From: an uncultured Lachnospiraceae bacterium | GTDB lineage: Bacteria > Bacillota > Clostridia > Lachnospirales > Lachnospiraceae | Assembly (NCBI GenBank): GCA_934351925.1 | Contig: CAKRJT010000005.1 | Span: 62,001 to 126,000 of the forward strand | DNA length: 64,000 nucleotides | Direction: 5' to 3' | In this document: positions 34,101 to 43,133 of the stretch, piece by piece | Numbering within the stretch: the stretch's first letter is position 1 | Layout of the letters: each line of letters starts with the position of its first letter | Notes under the pieces: model-generated | The model's database searches: none | What the model saw: the letters and a program-made list of their open reading frames with translations, nothing else | What the model was told of the DNA's origin: nothing | Program-made: the position numbers and the translations under genes

Positions 34101-35507
34101 ATGGTTTTTTCTTCAACAGTATTTTTATTTTTATTTTTGCCGGTTGTGATTGCGGTTTATTATAACCCTTTTGTGAAAAAGAGGGGATTTCGCAATATAG
34201 TTCTTCTGATTGCGAGCCTTTTCTTCTACGGATGGGGTGAGCCGGTGTTCGTTTTCCTGATGACGCTTTCAATTATTGTGAACTGGGCATTGGGGCTTAT
34301 GGTTGACGTAATGGCAAAAAAAGGAAATACGCCTGGGATGAAGCTTGGGATGATTCTGTCCGTAGTGTATAACCTTGGACTTATGTTCGTCTTTAAGTAC
34401 CTTACATTTGTAACAAAAAATATAAGCTATCTGCTTCACAATGACAGCATGGTTGTAAATATTGCACTTCCTATCGGAATATCATTTTTTACATTCCAGC
34501 TTATGTCCTATGTGTTTGATGTGTATTACGGCACAGCCAAGGTTCAGAAGAATCTTCTGTATGTAGGCTTATATGTCTCAATGTTCCCGCAGCTCATCGC
34601 GGGTCCTATTGTAAGATACGAGACGGTTGCTGATGAGATAGTTAACAGGGTTGAGAGCAGGAAGGATTTTGCCGATGGTTTTGGAAGATTCGTTGTGGGT
34701 CTTGGAAAGAAGATTCTCATTTCCAATTATGTCGGGAAAATTGCGGATATTGCGTTCGCAACGGAGGGAGGCATGTCCGTTGCGATGGCATGGCTCGGTG
34801 CGGCAGCTTACACCCTGCAGATTTATTTTGATTTTTCGGGATATTCGGATATGGCAATCGGGCTTGGAAGAATGTTCGGCTTCCATTTCCTTGAAAACTT
34901 CAATTTTCCGTATGTATCCAAGTCCATAACAGAATTCTGGAGAAGATGGCATATCACACTCAGCACCTGGTTCAGGGACTATGTCTATATACCCCTTGGC
35001 GGAAACAGGGTTAGCAAGGGAAGGCATATATGGAATATATTTGTCGTGTGGTTCCTGACCGGTGTATGGCATGGCGCCAACTGGACTTTTATATGCTGGG
35101 GATTATTATATTTCGTGCTTCTTATGTTTGAGAAGCTCACAGGCTTTCATAAGAAAAATGGCTGGTATATGCATATATATACCATGCTTTTCGTCATTTT
35201 AGGCTGGGTGCTTTTCAGGGCTGACAGCATAACCGCGGCAGGACAATACATTGGAAATATGTTCGGGGCAGGAGCGACGGGCTTCATTGACGCAACCTTT
35301 ATCGACTGTGTAAAAAATTCAGCGGTCATATTTGTGGCGGCAGTCATTTTTTCATTTCCTGTTGTTTCTAAGGTGGGAGAATTACTTGAAAAGAAACCTA
35401 TGTTTAAAAATGTGCTTGCCTCAGTGTGTATGGTTGTTGTGTTCATTGCCTCAATTCTTATATGTATAAAGGCAACATATAATCCATTCATTTATCTGAA
35501 TTTCTAG
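34101..35507 (+). CDS. MBOAT family O-acyltransferase (AlgI/DltB-like)
   Basis: A 468-residue polytopic protein (about eleven helices). The family core is seen in FWRRWHITLSTWFRDYVYIPLGGNR and the invariant histidine in TGVWHGANWTF. Members pass acetyl groups across the membrane for O-acetylation of alginate, peptidoglycan or surface polysaccharides, or D-alanine for teichoic acids. No dltA/C/D is present; the following gene is a DHHW (AlgJ/AlgX-type) protein, so acetyl transfer to an exported glycan is the best reading. GTGAAAGGAA is the ribosome site for ATG 34101. It forms an operon with the next gene and perhaps the GT4 gene. Confidence 0.92.
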   Translation: MVFSSTVFLFLFLPVVIAVYYNPFVKKRGFRNIVLLIASLFFYGWGEPVFVFLMTLSIIVNWALGLMVDVMAKKGNTPGMKLGMILSVVYNLGLMFVFKYLTFVTKNISYLLHNDSMVVNIALPIGISFFTFQLMSYVFDVYYGTAKVQKNLLYVGLYVSMFPQLIAGPIVRYETVADEIVNRVESRKDFADGFGRFVVGLGKKILISNYVGKIADIAFATEGGMSVAMAWLGAAAYTLQIYFDFSGYSDMAIGLGRMFGFHFLENFNFPYVSKSITEFWRRWHITLSTWFRDYVYIPLGGNRVSKGRHIWNIFVVWFLTGVWHGANWTFICWGLLYFVLLMFEKLTGFHKKNGWYMHIYTMLFVILGWVLFRADSITAAGQYIGNMFGAGATGFIDATFIDCVKNSAVIFVAAVIFSFPVVSKVGELLEKKPMFKNVLASVCMVVVFIASILICIKATYNPFIYLNF

Positions 35508-35524
35508 CAGGGAGGGTTTATTAA

Positions 35525-36949
35525 GTGGTTAAAAATCAGGCAGAACCAATATCACATAACGATAAAGCCGGCGGGCAGTCCGTAAAAGGCAATACGGTAT
35601 ACAGAATTACCGCCATGTGCTGTATGGGAATATTGTTTTTGATGTTTATATTTATCATTTTGAGAATTGTTATTAAGAATGTTGTATATGAAAAAATGGG
35701 AATTTACAATCCGGTGGTCGCGTTTTTTCTGGAGGGTGACAATGATGTGACGCCGGATGATGACAAGAATAGCTCTACAAAGATAGACTGGGCGGACATA
35801 TACCCGTATGCGAAGGAGGATATGTACGTCAACATAAGTAAGAATATGAGTACTCTGGAAAAATATACCTCACTTGTGGGGAAGATTGAAGCGCAGGCTG
35901 AGTGGTATGCGACGGATGGGCTTCCGATGCAGACGAAACTCACCGAGCTGGCTGCAGGCTATGAGGGACTTATAGGCTGGAAGGTTCAGGAGGAGGACTA
36001 TGATGCGGTCATAACTCTGCGAAACGGCTATCTTACCTGCATCAGTCCGGTGAGAGACGACAGTGTTATAGGTGAGATTACCGACAGCATAATGGGATTT
36101 AAGGATTTTCTTGATGAGAGGAATATAAATCTTATGTATGTGATGGTGCCATTCCTTGTCGACACCGTGGACAGCGAGCTTCCACTCGGAATAACCGATG
36201 CAAGCAACGACAATGCCGACAGGCTTATTGAGAGCCTTGAGAAAAACGGCGTTGATTATCTGGATCTGAGGGTGTGTGAGAAGGAGGACGGCATAAGCCA
36301 TTATGACATGTTCTATCGTACCGACCATCACTGGAACGCGAGGGCGGCAGTGTGGGCAGGCGGCCGCGTGGCTGAAAAGCTGTCCGAGCTGTATGGCTAT
36401 AAGTACACCCCTGAGCTTTTTGACATTGATAATTATACAAGCAGAATATACGAGAAGGTATTTCTCGGGAGCTACGGCAGAAGGGTGACGCTCAGTAAGG
36501 CTTCGCCGGAGGATTTTGAGATATTGTACCCGAAAAATAACATGACCTATCATCTTGTCATGCCTGAGCGTCAGATTGATGCGACGGGAACCTTTGACGA
36601 GGTATTTATTGACTATGACAAGCTCAAGATTACCGACTATTATGAGATGGATGCCTACAGCGCATACGTCACGCTCAGAAGCTATGTTGCAGTGATTGAG
36701 AACGAGAATGCAGCTAACCCTGACAAGAAGATACTTATTCTCAGGGACTCCTTCGGAAACAATTTTGCTCCATACTTTGCACAGCAGTATGGAACTGTTG
36801 AGCTTGTCGATGTTGCAGACTTCACGGGCAGCATAAAGAGCTATATCGAGGAGTCAAAGCCGGACACGGTGCTGCTTTTGTATAATCCGACAATGATTGA
36901 ACCGATAGACTGGAGCTCATATACCAGCAGCAAGTTTGATTTCAGATAG
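35525..36949 (+). CDS. DHHW (AlgX/AlgJ-like) acetyltransferase partner
   Basis: A 474-residue protein beginning at GTG 35525 behind GGGAGGG. One helix near residues 25-50 anchors it and the remainder is extracellular. RTDHHWNARAAVWAG holds the Asp-His pair, and ILRDSFGNNFAPYF contains the Ser of the SGNH-like site. Known relatives (AlgJ, AlgX, DHHW proteins) take acetyl from the MBOAT partner and place it on hydroxyls of the polymer. The two genes are 17 bases apart. Acetylation would mask glycans from host enzymes or lysozyme; the precise polymer is not determined. Sequence and length are normal for the family. Confidence 0.88.
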   Translation: MVKNQAEPISHNDKAGGQSVKGNTVYRITAMCCMGILFLMFIFIILRIVIKNVVYEKMGIYNPVVAFFLEGDNDVTPDDDKNSSTKIDWADIYPYAKEDMYVNISKNMSTLEKYTSLVGKIEAQAEWYATDGLPMQTKLTELAAGYEGLIGWKVQEEDYDAVITLRNGYLTCISPVRDDSVIGEITDSIMGFKDFLDERNINLMYVMVPFLVDTVDSELPLGITDASNDNADRLIESLEKNGVDYLDLRVCEKEDGISHYDMFYRTDHHWNARAAVWAGGRVAEKLSELYGYKYTPELFDIDNYTSRIYEKVFLGSYGRRVTLSKASPEDFEILYPKNNMTYHLVMPERQIDATGTFDEVFIDYDKLKITDYYEMDAYSAYVTLRSYVAVIENENAANPDKKILILRDSFGNNFAPYFAQQYGTVELVDVADFTGSIKSYIEESKPDTVLLLYNPTMIEPIDWSSYTSSKFDFR

Positions 36950-37010
36950 GAAACAGGTAACTGCATGGTATGCGTTTATCGGGATAAAGTAATGGAAACG
37001 GAGAATGTAT

Positions 37011-38318
37011 ATGAAGGTATTATGGCTTATAAATGCGCCCATTCCGGCTCTGTGTGAGCGGGCGGGGCTGTCGGTGCAGGTTAAGGAGGGCTGGATAGAC
37101 GGGCTTTACAATTCGCTTATGGCACTTGTGAAGGAGAGAAATCTGGATTTTAAGCTTGCCATAGCTTTCCCGCAGTTTGTTAATAGGGAGACCATAGAGG
37201 GGGAACTTGACGGCAACGAATTCTACGGCTTTTATAAGGAGGAGGACAAGCCCTACAAGTACAATCCGAATGTCGAGGGAAGACTTAGGGATATACTTGC
37301 TAAGGCAGTTCCTGATGTGGTTCACATAGCAGGGACGGAGTATGACCATGCGGCTGCGATGGTGAGGGCGTTTGGCAGACCTGACAGGACTATCGTGTCA
37401 ATCCAGGGACTCACAAGCGTATATGCAAGGCATTACATGGCAGATCTTCCCGTGAGCGTGAGATACGGCTTCACCCTCAGGGACGTGTTAAAGCTGGATA
37501 ATCTGTTCTTTGACAGGAAAAAATATTATAAAAGAGGAGCTCTTGAGAAAGAGACCATAAGAGGGGCAGGGCATATTATCGGAAGGACCGACTGGGACAA
37601 CATATGCACGCGCCTTATAAATCCTACCGCGAAATACTATTACTGCAGTGAGATACTAAGAAAGGATTTCTACGACGGCAGCCGATGGAGTTCTGACGAC
37701 TGTGACAGGCACACTATATTCGTATCACAGGGCTACTATCCGATTAAAGGACTTCACTACATGCTTGAGGCGCTCAAGGATATAAGAAAATTCTATCCGG
37801 AGGTTAAGCTCAGGGTAGCGGGTGGTGTCAGTCTCAACGATGAAGGCTTTAAAAACAGGCTCAGACAGAAGAATTATCAGCGGTACCTGTCAAAGCTCAT
37901 AGTGAAATATAATCTCTCGGACTGTGTGGAATTTCTTCCGCCACTGAAAGCTGATGAGATGAAGAAAATGTATCTTAAAAGCAATGTATTCGTGTCGCCT
38001 TCGTCCATAGAAAACTCTCCTAATTCGCTGGGTGAGGCGATGATACTTGGTGTGCCGTGCGTTTCCTCGCTGGTCGGCGGTGTCGGGAATATGCTTATAG
38101 ATGGAGTCGAAGGCTTCTTCTACCAGCACGATGCGCCGTATATGCTTGCCTTCTATGTTATGCGGATATTTGAGACACAGGACAGGCAGAGAGAGCAGCT
38201 TGTGTATATGACTGATGCAGCGCAGGCTCACGCACAGAGACTTTTTGACAGAAGGAAAAATGCAGAGCAGATGCTTGAGATATACGGAGAAGTTAAGTTT
38301 GAAAGTAAAAACTCTTAA
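37011..38318 (+). CDS. GT4 family glycosyltransferase
   Basis: A 435-residue GT-B enzyme. The C-terminal Rossmann half (about 215-400) has KGLHYMLEAL, LRVAGG and the SPSSIENSPNSLGEAMILGVPCVSS block, in which the glutamates bind the nucleotide sugar. The N-terminal half carries HIAGTEYDHA and IVSIQGLTSVYA. The start is ATG 37011 with GGAG eight bases upstream. Its last codons (KFESKNS) come from a hairpin repeat that has replaced the natural 3' end. Placed after the O-acetylation pair, it probably adds a sugar to the same surface glycan. Confidence 0.88.
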   Translation: MKVLWLINAPIPALCERAGLSVQVKEGWIDGLYNSLMALVKERNLDFKLAIAFPQFVNRETIEGELDGNEFYGFYKEEDKPYKYNPNVEGRLRDILAKAVPDVVHIAGTEYDHAAAMVRAFGRPDRTIVSIQGLTSVYARHYMADLPVSVRYGFTLRDVLKLDNLFFDRKKYYKRGALEKETIRGAGHIIGRTDWDNICTRLINPTAKYYYCSEILRKDFYDGSRWSSDDCDRHTIFVSQGYYPIKGLHYMLEALKDIRKFYPEVKLRVAGGVSLNDEGFKNRLRQKNYQRYLSKLIVKYNLSDCVEFLPPLKADEMKKMYLKSNVFVSPSSIENSPNSLGEAMILGVPCVSSLVGGVGNMLIDGVEGFFYQHDAPYMLAFYVMRIFETQDRQREQLVYMTDAAQAHAQRLFDRRKNAEQMLEIYGEVKFESKNS

Positions 38319-38393
38319 ACTGTCTATTAAATAAGAATTAGTGTGAAGCTTGTAAATAAAATTTTCAAACTATTTATTGCTTGCAGTATGCAG
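38295..38393 (+). repeat. Degenerate tandem pair of family 1 repeats
   Basis: AAGTTTGAAAGTAAAAACTC at 38295 and a second unit (about 38346-38393) with AATAAAATTTTCAAACTATT, TTATTGCTTGCAGTATGCAG. The left arm of the GCAAGC palindrome is deleted. The first unit overlaps the end of the GT4 gene. Confidence 0.75.
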
Positions 38394-38411
38394 TAGTATA
38401 GCAATGAAAAA

Positions 38412-38465
38412 GAGCGTTTTTCATTACTATTTGTACTGTCGTTTGGCGGCGGAATGGGGATTAAT
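38412..38465 (+). promoter_or_regulatory. Conserved leader element, copy A
   Basis: A 57-base block (38412-38468, including the start codon), 50 bases of which are identical to 43080-43136. It contains GAGCGTTTTTCATTACTATT, a hairpin CTGTC-GTTT-GGCGG and the ribosome site AATGGGGATT ending at the ATG. Upstream AATGAAAAA and TTTTTCATT can form a nine-pair stem. Confidence 0.7.
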
Positions 38466-40781
38466 ATGTGTAAAAAGCGTTGGCTGTGGATTGTCGGTGC
38501 AGAGCTGGTTATCATGATTGTGCTGGCGGCTGTGCTCGGACTTCCGGGAGTAAATGAGAACTTTCATGCCATGGACTTTGTGTATCAGCAGGGAGAGAAT
38601 GTGGATGGCTTGGCGGTTGCGGGCAGTGATGGTGCACAGAGTGGATGGTTTATATCGACACCGCAGATAAAGCTCGGTTATGGTGTGTACCGGGTGGAGG
38701 TCGAGTACGAGAGCACCTCGCAGGAGAGCTTTTTGTATTTTGTGTCTGTGTCAGAGCAGTCAACACAGATAAAAAATATAGGGCAGTATGCTGCGGGCAC
38801 GGAGTACTTTAAGACTGACAGGAATAAGCTGTCTACACAGGTGTTTGTAAACAGAGGAGATGTCTACTACGCCGGCTGTATATATGGCGGCGACGGAGAG
38901 CTTGCGGTGAGGAGCATATCTATAAAAAAGGAGCCCGGCGGGGTATTAAAGGGCTGTCTGATTTATATACTGGCTGCCGCTGTCGTGGATTTGCTTATTT
39001 TGTTTGCAGATAGGAGAAAAAGGGGACTTGTTGGCGATGAGAGCATAAGGGTATTCTTTGCGCTTGGGCTCACAGTGATATTCGCCTCGTTTCCTCTTGG
39101 AACGGTTTTTCTGGTAAATGGACATGATATGGGTTTCCACCTCGCAAGAATAGACAGTATAAAGAACGGGATACTGTCGGGTGAATTTCCCATAAAGCTG
39201 TATTCTGACTGGCTGTGCGGAAACGGCTATGCGTCCGGTGTGTTTTACGGTGATGCACTTCTCTACATTCCGGCGCTCTTTAGGATAGCCGGGTTTAATC
39301 TCATGCAGAGCTACAAGATTTTTGTGCTTCTTTGCAATCTTGCAACCTGTGTGATTTCGTATTACTGCTTTAAGGGAATGTCGGGAAGCAGAAAAACGGC
39401 TGTCATAGGGGCGGCACTGTATACGGCATCTATCTATAGGCTTATTGACATATATGTGCGCGCTTCGGTCGGGGAGTATACCGCGATGATATTCCTCCCT
39501 GTCATAGCTTATGGCATGTACAGAGTCTATGCCGACGATGTGGACTCGGTGGGCTTTAAAAAGAACTGGATAATTCCGGTTATAGGTTTTTCGGGGATAA
39601 TCAACTCGCATATACTGACCTGCGAGATGACGGGAATGTTTACTGTGCTGCTGTGCCTTATTATGTTTAGAAAGACCTTCGCAAAAAAGAGATTTATCCT
39701 GCTGGTGAAGATAGTTGTATATACGCTGATTGTCAATATCGGCTTTATTCTGCCGTTCGTGCAGTATTTTGTCCGCGGTGGCATAGTGGCGACGGATACC
39801 GACCGCTTCTTTACGGGAATACAGCAATACGGTGCGTTTCTGGCACAGATATTTGAGCCTGTCACTACCTACGCGGGACTGTCGACATATATTGACTGGG
39901 CGATAAGAGAGTCGATGCCTGTCAATGTCGGAGCGGGTCTTGCTCTTGGAGGGGTAGTGCTGTTGTATGTGCTGATCATGGGCTATGTAAAGAAGAAGGG
40001 CGAGAGAACGGCAGCATGGCTTACACTCGCTTTTGCAGCCTTGGCGATATGGATGTCCACCAGCAGTTTTCCATGGAATATGTTAAAGAAATCGGGCAGT
40101 GTGATGAGCAGTCTCGTCTCGAGCATACAGTATCCGTGGAGATTTCTCAGCATAGCTTCAATAATGCTTGTTGTGGGCTTTATTCTTGCACTTAAAGCCG
40201 TGGAGGACAAAAAGAGACTGTATATGTGTGCGGGGGCGGTGGTGCTCGCTGTCAATATCTGGCAGGGAGCGGTGCTTATGAGCAATATCCTGAACAATGC
40301 CGAGCCGTACCTCATATATCAGGGCAGTGAAATCGATACGACGCAGGCTGTCACGGGGGCCGAGTATCTCCCGGCGGACACGCTTGTGCAGGTATACTCT
40401 GCACAGTATGTACTGCCTGACGATGGCATAAGCTGCGAGGTGAGCTGCAGGGACAATAATTATGTGGAATGTCATATCACAAACAGCACAAATATCGATG
40501 GAAGAATTATATTCTCCATGGTGTATTACGATGGCTATACCGCAGTCGATGCAGTCACCGGCGAGAAGCTTGAAGTATATATGGATGGGGGAAGGGTAGC
40601 TGTCAATGTAAGCGGCGGTTATTCAGGGGACGTCATCGTGAAATTCTCAGGCTTTGTATCGTGGAAAATAGCTGGTGTGGTATCAATTATAGGCTTTTTG
40701 ATGCTTATGGCAGAATTTATAAAATACAGGACGAAGGCTTATGAAAAATGGAGGCATGAATGGATAAAAAGGCGTGGATAA
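38466..40781 (+). CDS. Polytopic membrane protein, PTPS-related / YfhO-like (GT-C type), paralogue 1
   Basis: A 771-residue protein with one N-terminal helix (MCKKRWLWIVGAELVIMIVL), an external domain of about 130 residues, some twelve helices, and a C-terminal external domain (about 590-735) before a last helix. NGHDMGFHLARI in the first loop after helix 3 has the acidic/His pair typical of GT-C enzymes using polyprenyl-phosphate sugars, and it matches the family described as 6-pyruvoyl-tetrahydropterin synthase-related, despite no link to pterins. ATG 38466 fits the AATGGGGA site. It overlaps the next, paralogous gene by 22 bases. The probable role is adding sugar units outside the membrane; unproven. 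Confidence 0.78.
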   Translation: MCKKRWLWIVGAELVIMIVLAAVLGLPGVNENFHAMDFVYQQGENVDGLAVAGSDGAQSGWFISTPQIKLGYGVYRVEVEYESTSQESFLYFVSVSEQSTQIKNIGQYAAGTEYFKTDRNKLSTQVFVNRGDVYYAGCIYGGDGELAVRSISIKKEPGGVLKGCLIYILAAAVVDLLILFADRRKRGLVGDESIRVFFALGLTVIFASFPLGTVFLVNGHDMGFHLARIDSIKNGILSGEFPIKLYSDWLCGNGYASGVFYGDALLYIPALFRIAGFNLMQSYKIFVLLCNLATCVISYYCFKGMSGSRKTAVIGAALYTASIYRLIDIYVRASVGEYTAMIFLPVIAYGMYRVYADDVDSVGFKKNWIIPVIGFSGIINSHILTCEMTGMFTVLLCLIMFRKTFAKKRFILLVKIVVYTLIVNIGFILPFVQYFVRGGIVATDTDRFFTGIQQYGAFLAQIFEPVTTYAGLSTYIDWAIRESMPVNVGAGLALGGVVLLYVLIMGYVKKKGERTAAWLTLAFAALAIWMSTSSFPWNMLKKSGSVMSSLVSSIQYPWRFLSIASIMLVVGFILALKAVEDKKRLYMCAGAVVLAVNIWQGAVLMSNILNNAEPYLIYQGSEIDTTQAVTGAEYLPADTLVQVYSAQYVLPDDGISCEVSCRDNNYVECHITNSTNIDGRIIFSMVYYDGYTAVDAVTGEKLEVYMDGGRVAVNVSGGYSGDVIVKFSGFVSWKIAGVVSIIGFLMLMAEFIKYRTKAYEKWRHEWIKRRG

Positions 40782-43009
40782 AAATTATAGCCGTGGAGGC
40801 AGCCATAACAATAGCGCTTATGGTCGCCGCAATATTTCCGTGGGTTGATATGAAATACAGTGTACAAGAGTTACAGGACATTACGGCTGAGTGCGTGAAG
40901 TCGCCGAACATATTTTTAGGATATGGAACTTACAGGTATGTTATAGAATACGATACAGACACTGACACTTCGTTCGCATTTTTGGAGATGCAGTCGGTAA
41001 ATGAGCAGGGAAAGCAGCTCATAGGTCATATGGATATGGACGCAGTTTTTCTTTTGCAGGATAGAAACAGCGTTTCAGGTGAGGCATTTATAAGGCTTCC
41101 GGCAAAGGACTATGCCGTGTACGCATACCGTCTTGCAGACGCCGCACTGACGGTCAAGAGTGTGTCGATACACAAGACTCCGGGCGGAATTTTCAAGCTG
41201 GGAATAATGGCAGTGCTCATAGCAGCGGCTGTCGACCTGATTATTCTCTATAACGACAGAAGAAGGCGAGGAAGGATAAAGCAGGGAAGCACGGAAGTGT
41301 TTTTCGTGCTTTTTGCGACGGTTATGTTCACCTCCATTCCACTGCTTTTCGGATACTTGATAAACGGACATGACCTTCAATATCATCTCCTCAGAATAGA
41401 GGGTATCAAGGACGGACTGCTTGCAGGCGATTTTCCGATAAAGATACAGTCTAACTGGCTGTGCGGAAACGGTTACGCGACAGCGGTATTCTACGGCGAT
41501 TTGCTGCTGTATATACCTGCCGTTCTGAGGCTGTGCGGCTTCTCGGTGGTGCATAGCTACAATATATATGTGTTCCTGTGCAACGCAGCCACCTGCACCA
41601 TAGCATATTTCTGCTTTAAGGGCATGTCGGGCAGAAGAAAAACTGCAGTGGTTGGAGCAGTGCTGTATACGACTTCAATCTACAGACTTCTTGACATCTA
41701 TGTCAGGTCATCAGTTGGCGAGTATTCGGCTATGACATTTTTACCTATGATAGCGTATGGTCTGTGGAAGATATATAATGACGAGTGTGGCGCTGAGAAT
41801 TTCAGGAGAAGCTGGATAATACCTGTGCTCGGCTTTACCGGCGTGATAAACACACATATACTTACCTGTGAGATGACTGCCATATTTACCATTCTGCTAT
41901 GTCTTATCTTTATTAAAAAGACATTTCAGAAGGAGAGGTTCATCGTGCTTGTCAAGATTGTCGTGTATACGACGGTGCTCAACCTCGCATTTTTTGTGCC
42001 ATTCTTCCACTATATGTCTCTTGGAAAATTTGTGATAACATCGAATGCTCCGAAATATATACAGCAGTACGGCGCATATCTCGGACAGTTGTTTGCGCCT
42101 ACCATGACTTATTCAGGACTCACCGAGGGTTATCAGGAGGGAATAGCTTCGGAGCTGCCGATAACAACAGGGCTGGGACTTGTCATGGGCGCGGTGGCAC
42201 TGCTGTATTCGTTTGCCATGGGCTATGTCAAGGACAGGAAAGAGAAGGCGGAGGGCATCGTTTTCATAGTGTTCTCCGCACTGTCGATATGGTTCTCGAC
42301 CTATCTGTTCCCGTGGGATTTCATACAGAATATTGACAAAATATTAATGAAGGTTGTCTCGACAATGCAGTTCCCATGGCGTTTCTTAAGCATAGCAAGT
42401 ATCACGCTTGCACTTTGCGCGGTGTGGGCACTAAAGCACATCGATATCAAAAGCAGGTTGTATAAGTATATCGCAGTAGGAATGGTGGCAGCAGCGTTTA
42501 TCCAGTCAGGATATCTTATCGGAAATGTGATAAATACTTACAAGCCGTTTTTTGTGTATGGTGAGAGCAAGCTTGACACCACAAGCGTTGTAGGTGCCGA
42601 GTATCTACCGGCGGGGGTTAGGGTAGAAACCTACACAAGTCAGTACGCTCTTGTCGATGAGAACGTTGATTACACACAGAATTACAGAAACAATAACTAT
42701 ATCGACTGTACACTCAAAAATGACAGCGACAGCTATGGTACAGTTGCTTTTTCTATAGTGTATTATGACGGCTACTCTGCTGTTGACAAGGCGACGGGGG
42801 ATAAGCTTCAGGTGTTCGGCAATGAGGGCAGGCTGTGCGTATATGTGCCGTCTCATTATTCCGGCGATGTCATTGTAAGCTTCACGGGCTTTGCGTCATG
42901 GAGAATAGCCACGGTTATATCTATTATAGCCGCGGTTGTGTTTATTGTTGTTATTGCGGACAGAAAAAAAGTTATATACAGCAGACTGAGAAAAAAGAGA
43001 TTAGTGTGA
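40760..43009 (+). CDS. Polytopic membrane protein, PTPS-related / YfhO-like, paralogue 2
   Basis: A 749-residue protein with the same plan as its upstream neighbour: helix, external domain, NGHDLQYHLLRIEGIKDG, SNWLCGNGYATAVFYGD, FKGMSGRRKTAVVGA, a helix bundle and an external C-terminal domain with EYLPAG and YYDGYSAVDKATGDKL. Identity with paralogue 1 is high in the central helices and low in the N-terminal external domain, suggesting a tandem duplication followed by divergence of acceptor recognition. Its stop lies at the edge of a palindromic repeat. Donor and acceptor are unknown. The GtrB-like enzyme at 23.4 kb could supply a lipid-linked donor. Confidence 0.78.
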   Translation: MDKKAWIKIIAVEAAITIALMVAAIFPWVDMKYSVQELQDITAECVKSPNIFLGYGTYRYVIEYDTDTDTSFAFLEMQSVNEQGKQLIGHMDMDAVFLLQDRNSVSGEAFIRLPAKDYAVYAYRLADAALTVKSVSIHKTPGGIFKLGIMAVLIAAAVDLIILYNDRRRRGRIKQGSTEVFFVLFATVMFTSIPLLFGYLINGHDLQYHLLRIEGIKDGLLAGDFPIKIQSNWLCGNGYATAVFYGDLLLYIPAVLRLCGFSVVHSYNIYVFLCNAATCTIAYFCFKGMSGRRKTAVVGAVLYTTSIYRLLDIYVRSSVGEYSAMTFLPMIAYGLWKIYNDECGAENFRRSWIIPVLGFTGVINTHILTCEMTAIFTILLCLIFIKKTFQKERFIVLVKIVVYTTVLNLAFFVPFFHYMSLGKFVITSNAPKYIQQYGAYLGQLFAPTMTYSGLTEGYQEGIASELPITTGLGLVMGAVALLYSFAMGYVKDRKEKAEGIVFIVFSALSIWFSTYLFPWDFIQNIDKILMKVVSTMQFPWRFLSIASITLALCAVWALKHIDIKSRLYKYIAVGMVAAAFIQSGYLIGNVINTYKPFFVYGESKLDTTSVVGAEYLPAGVRVETYTSQYALVDENVDYTQNYRNNNYIDCTLKNDSDSYGTVAFSIVYYDGYSAVDKATGDKLQVFGNEGRLCVYVPSHYSGDVIVSFTGFASWRIATVISIIAAVVFIVVIADRKKVIYSRLRKKRLV

Positions 43010-43063
43010 AAAATACATCTAAGACAATAAAAAACATTGTCTAAGATGTATTACGATTTCACA
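43003..43063. repeat. Palindromic repeat, family 2 (copy B)
   Basis: GTGTGAAA, then ATACATCTAAGACAAT, an AAAAAAC loop, ATTGTCTAAGATGTAT, TACGA, TTTCACAC. Inner arms are 16 perfect pairs; outer arms (GTGTGAAA / TTTCACAC) are 8 pairs. Same design as 17476-17540. The left arm includes the stop codon of paralogue 2. Confidence 0.88.
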
Positions 43064-43079
43064 CAAGAAAAACGCAATA

Positions 43080-43133
43080 GAGCGTTTTTCATTACTATTT
43101 GTGCCGCCGCATGGCGGCGGAATGGGGATTTGT
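43080..43133 (+). promoter_or_regulatory. Conserved leader element, copy B
   Basis: Same block as at 38412, here with the hairpin CCGCC-GCAT-GGCGG instead of CTGTC-GTTT-GGCGG; the T-to-C changes keep pairing with the opposite Gs. GAAAAACGC (ahead of it) and GCGTTTTTC can form a nine-pair stem with an AATAGA loop. Ends in AATGGGGATT before ATG 43134. Confidence 0.7.

Noticed and set aside
38400..38466. Known riboswitch (c-di-GMP, TPP, SAM or similar) as an explanation of the conserved leader.
   Set aside because: The block is short and shows none of the conserved loops I would expect for these classes; it is reported as an unassigned element instead.
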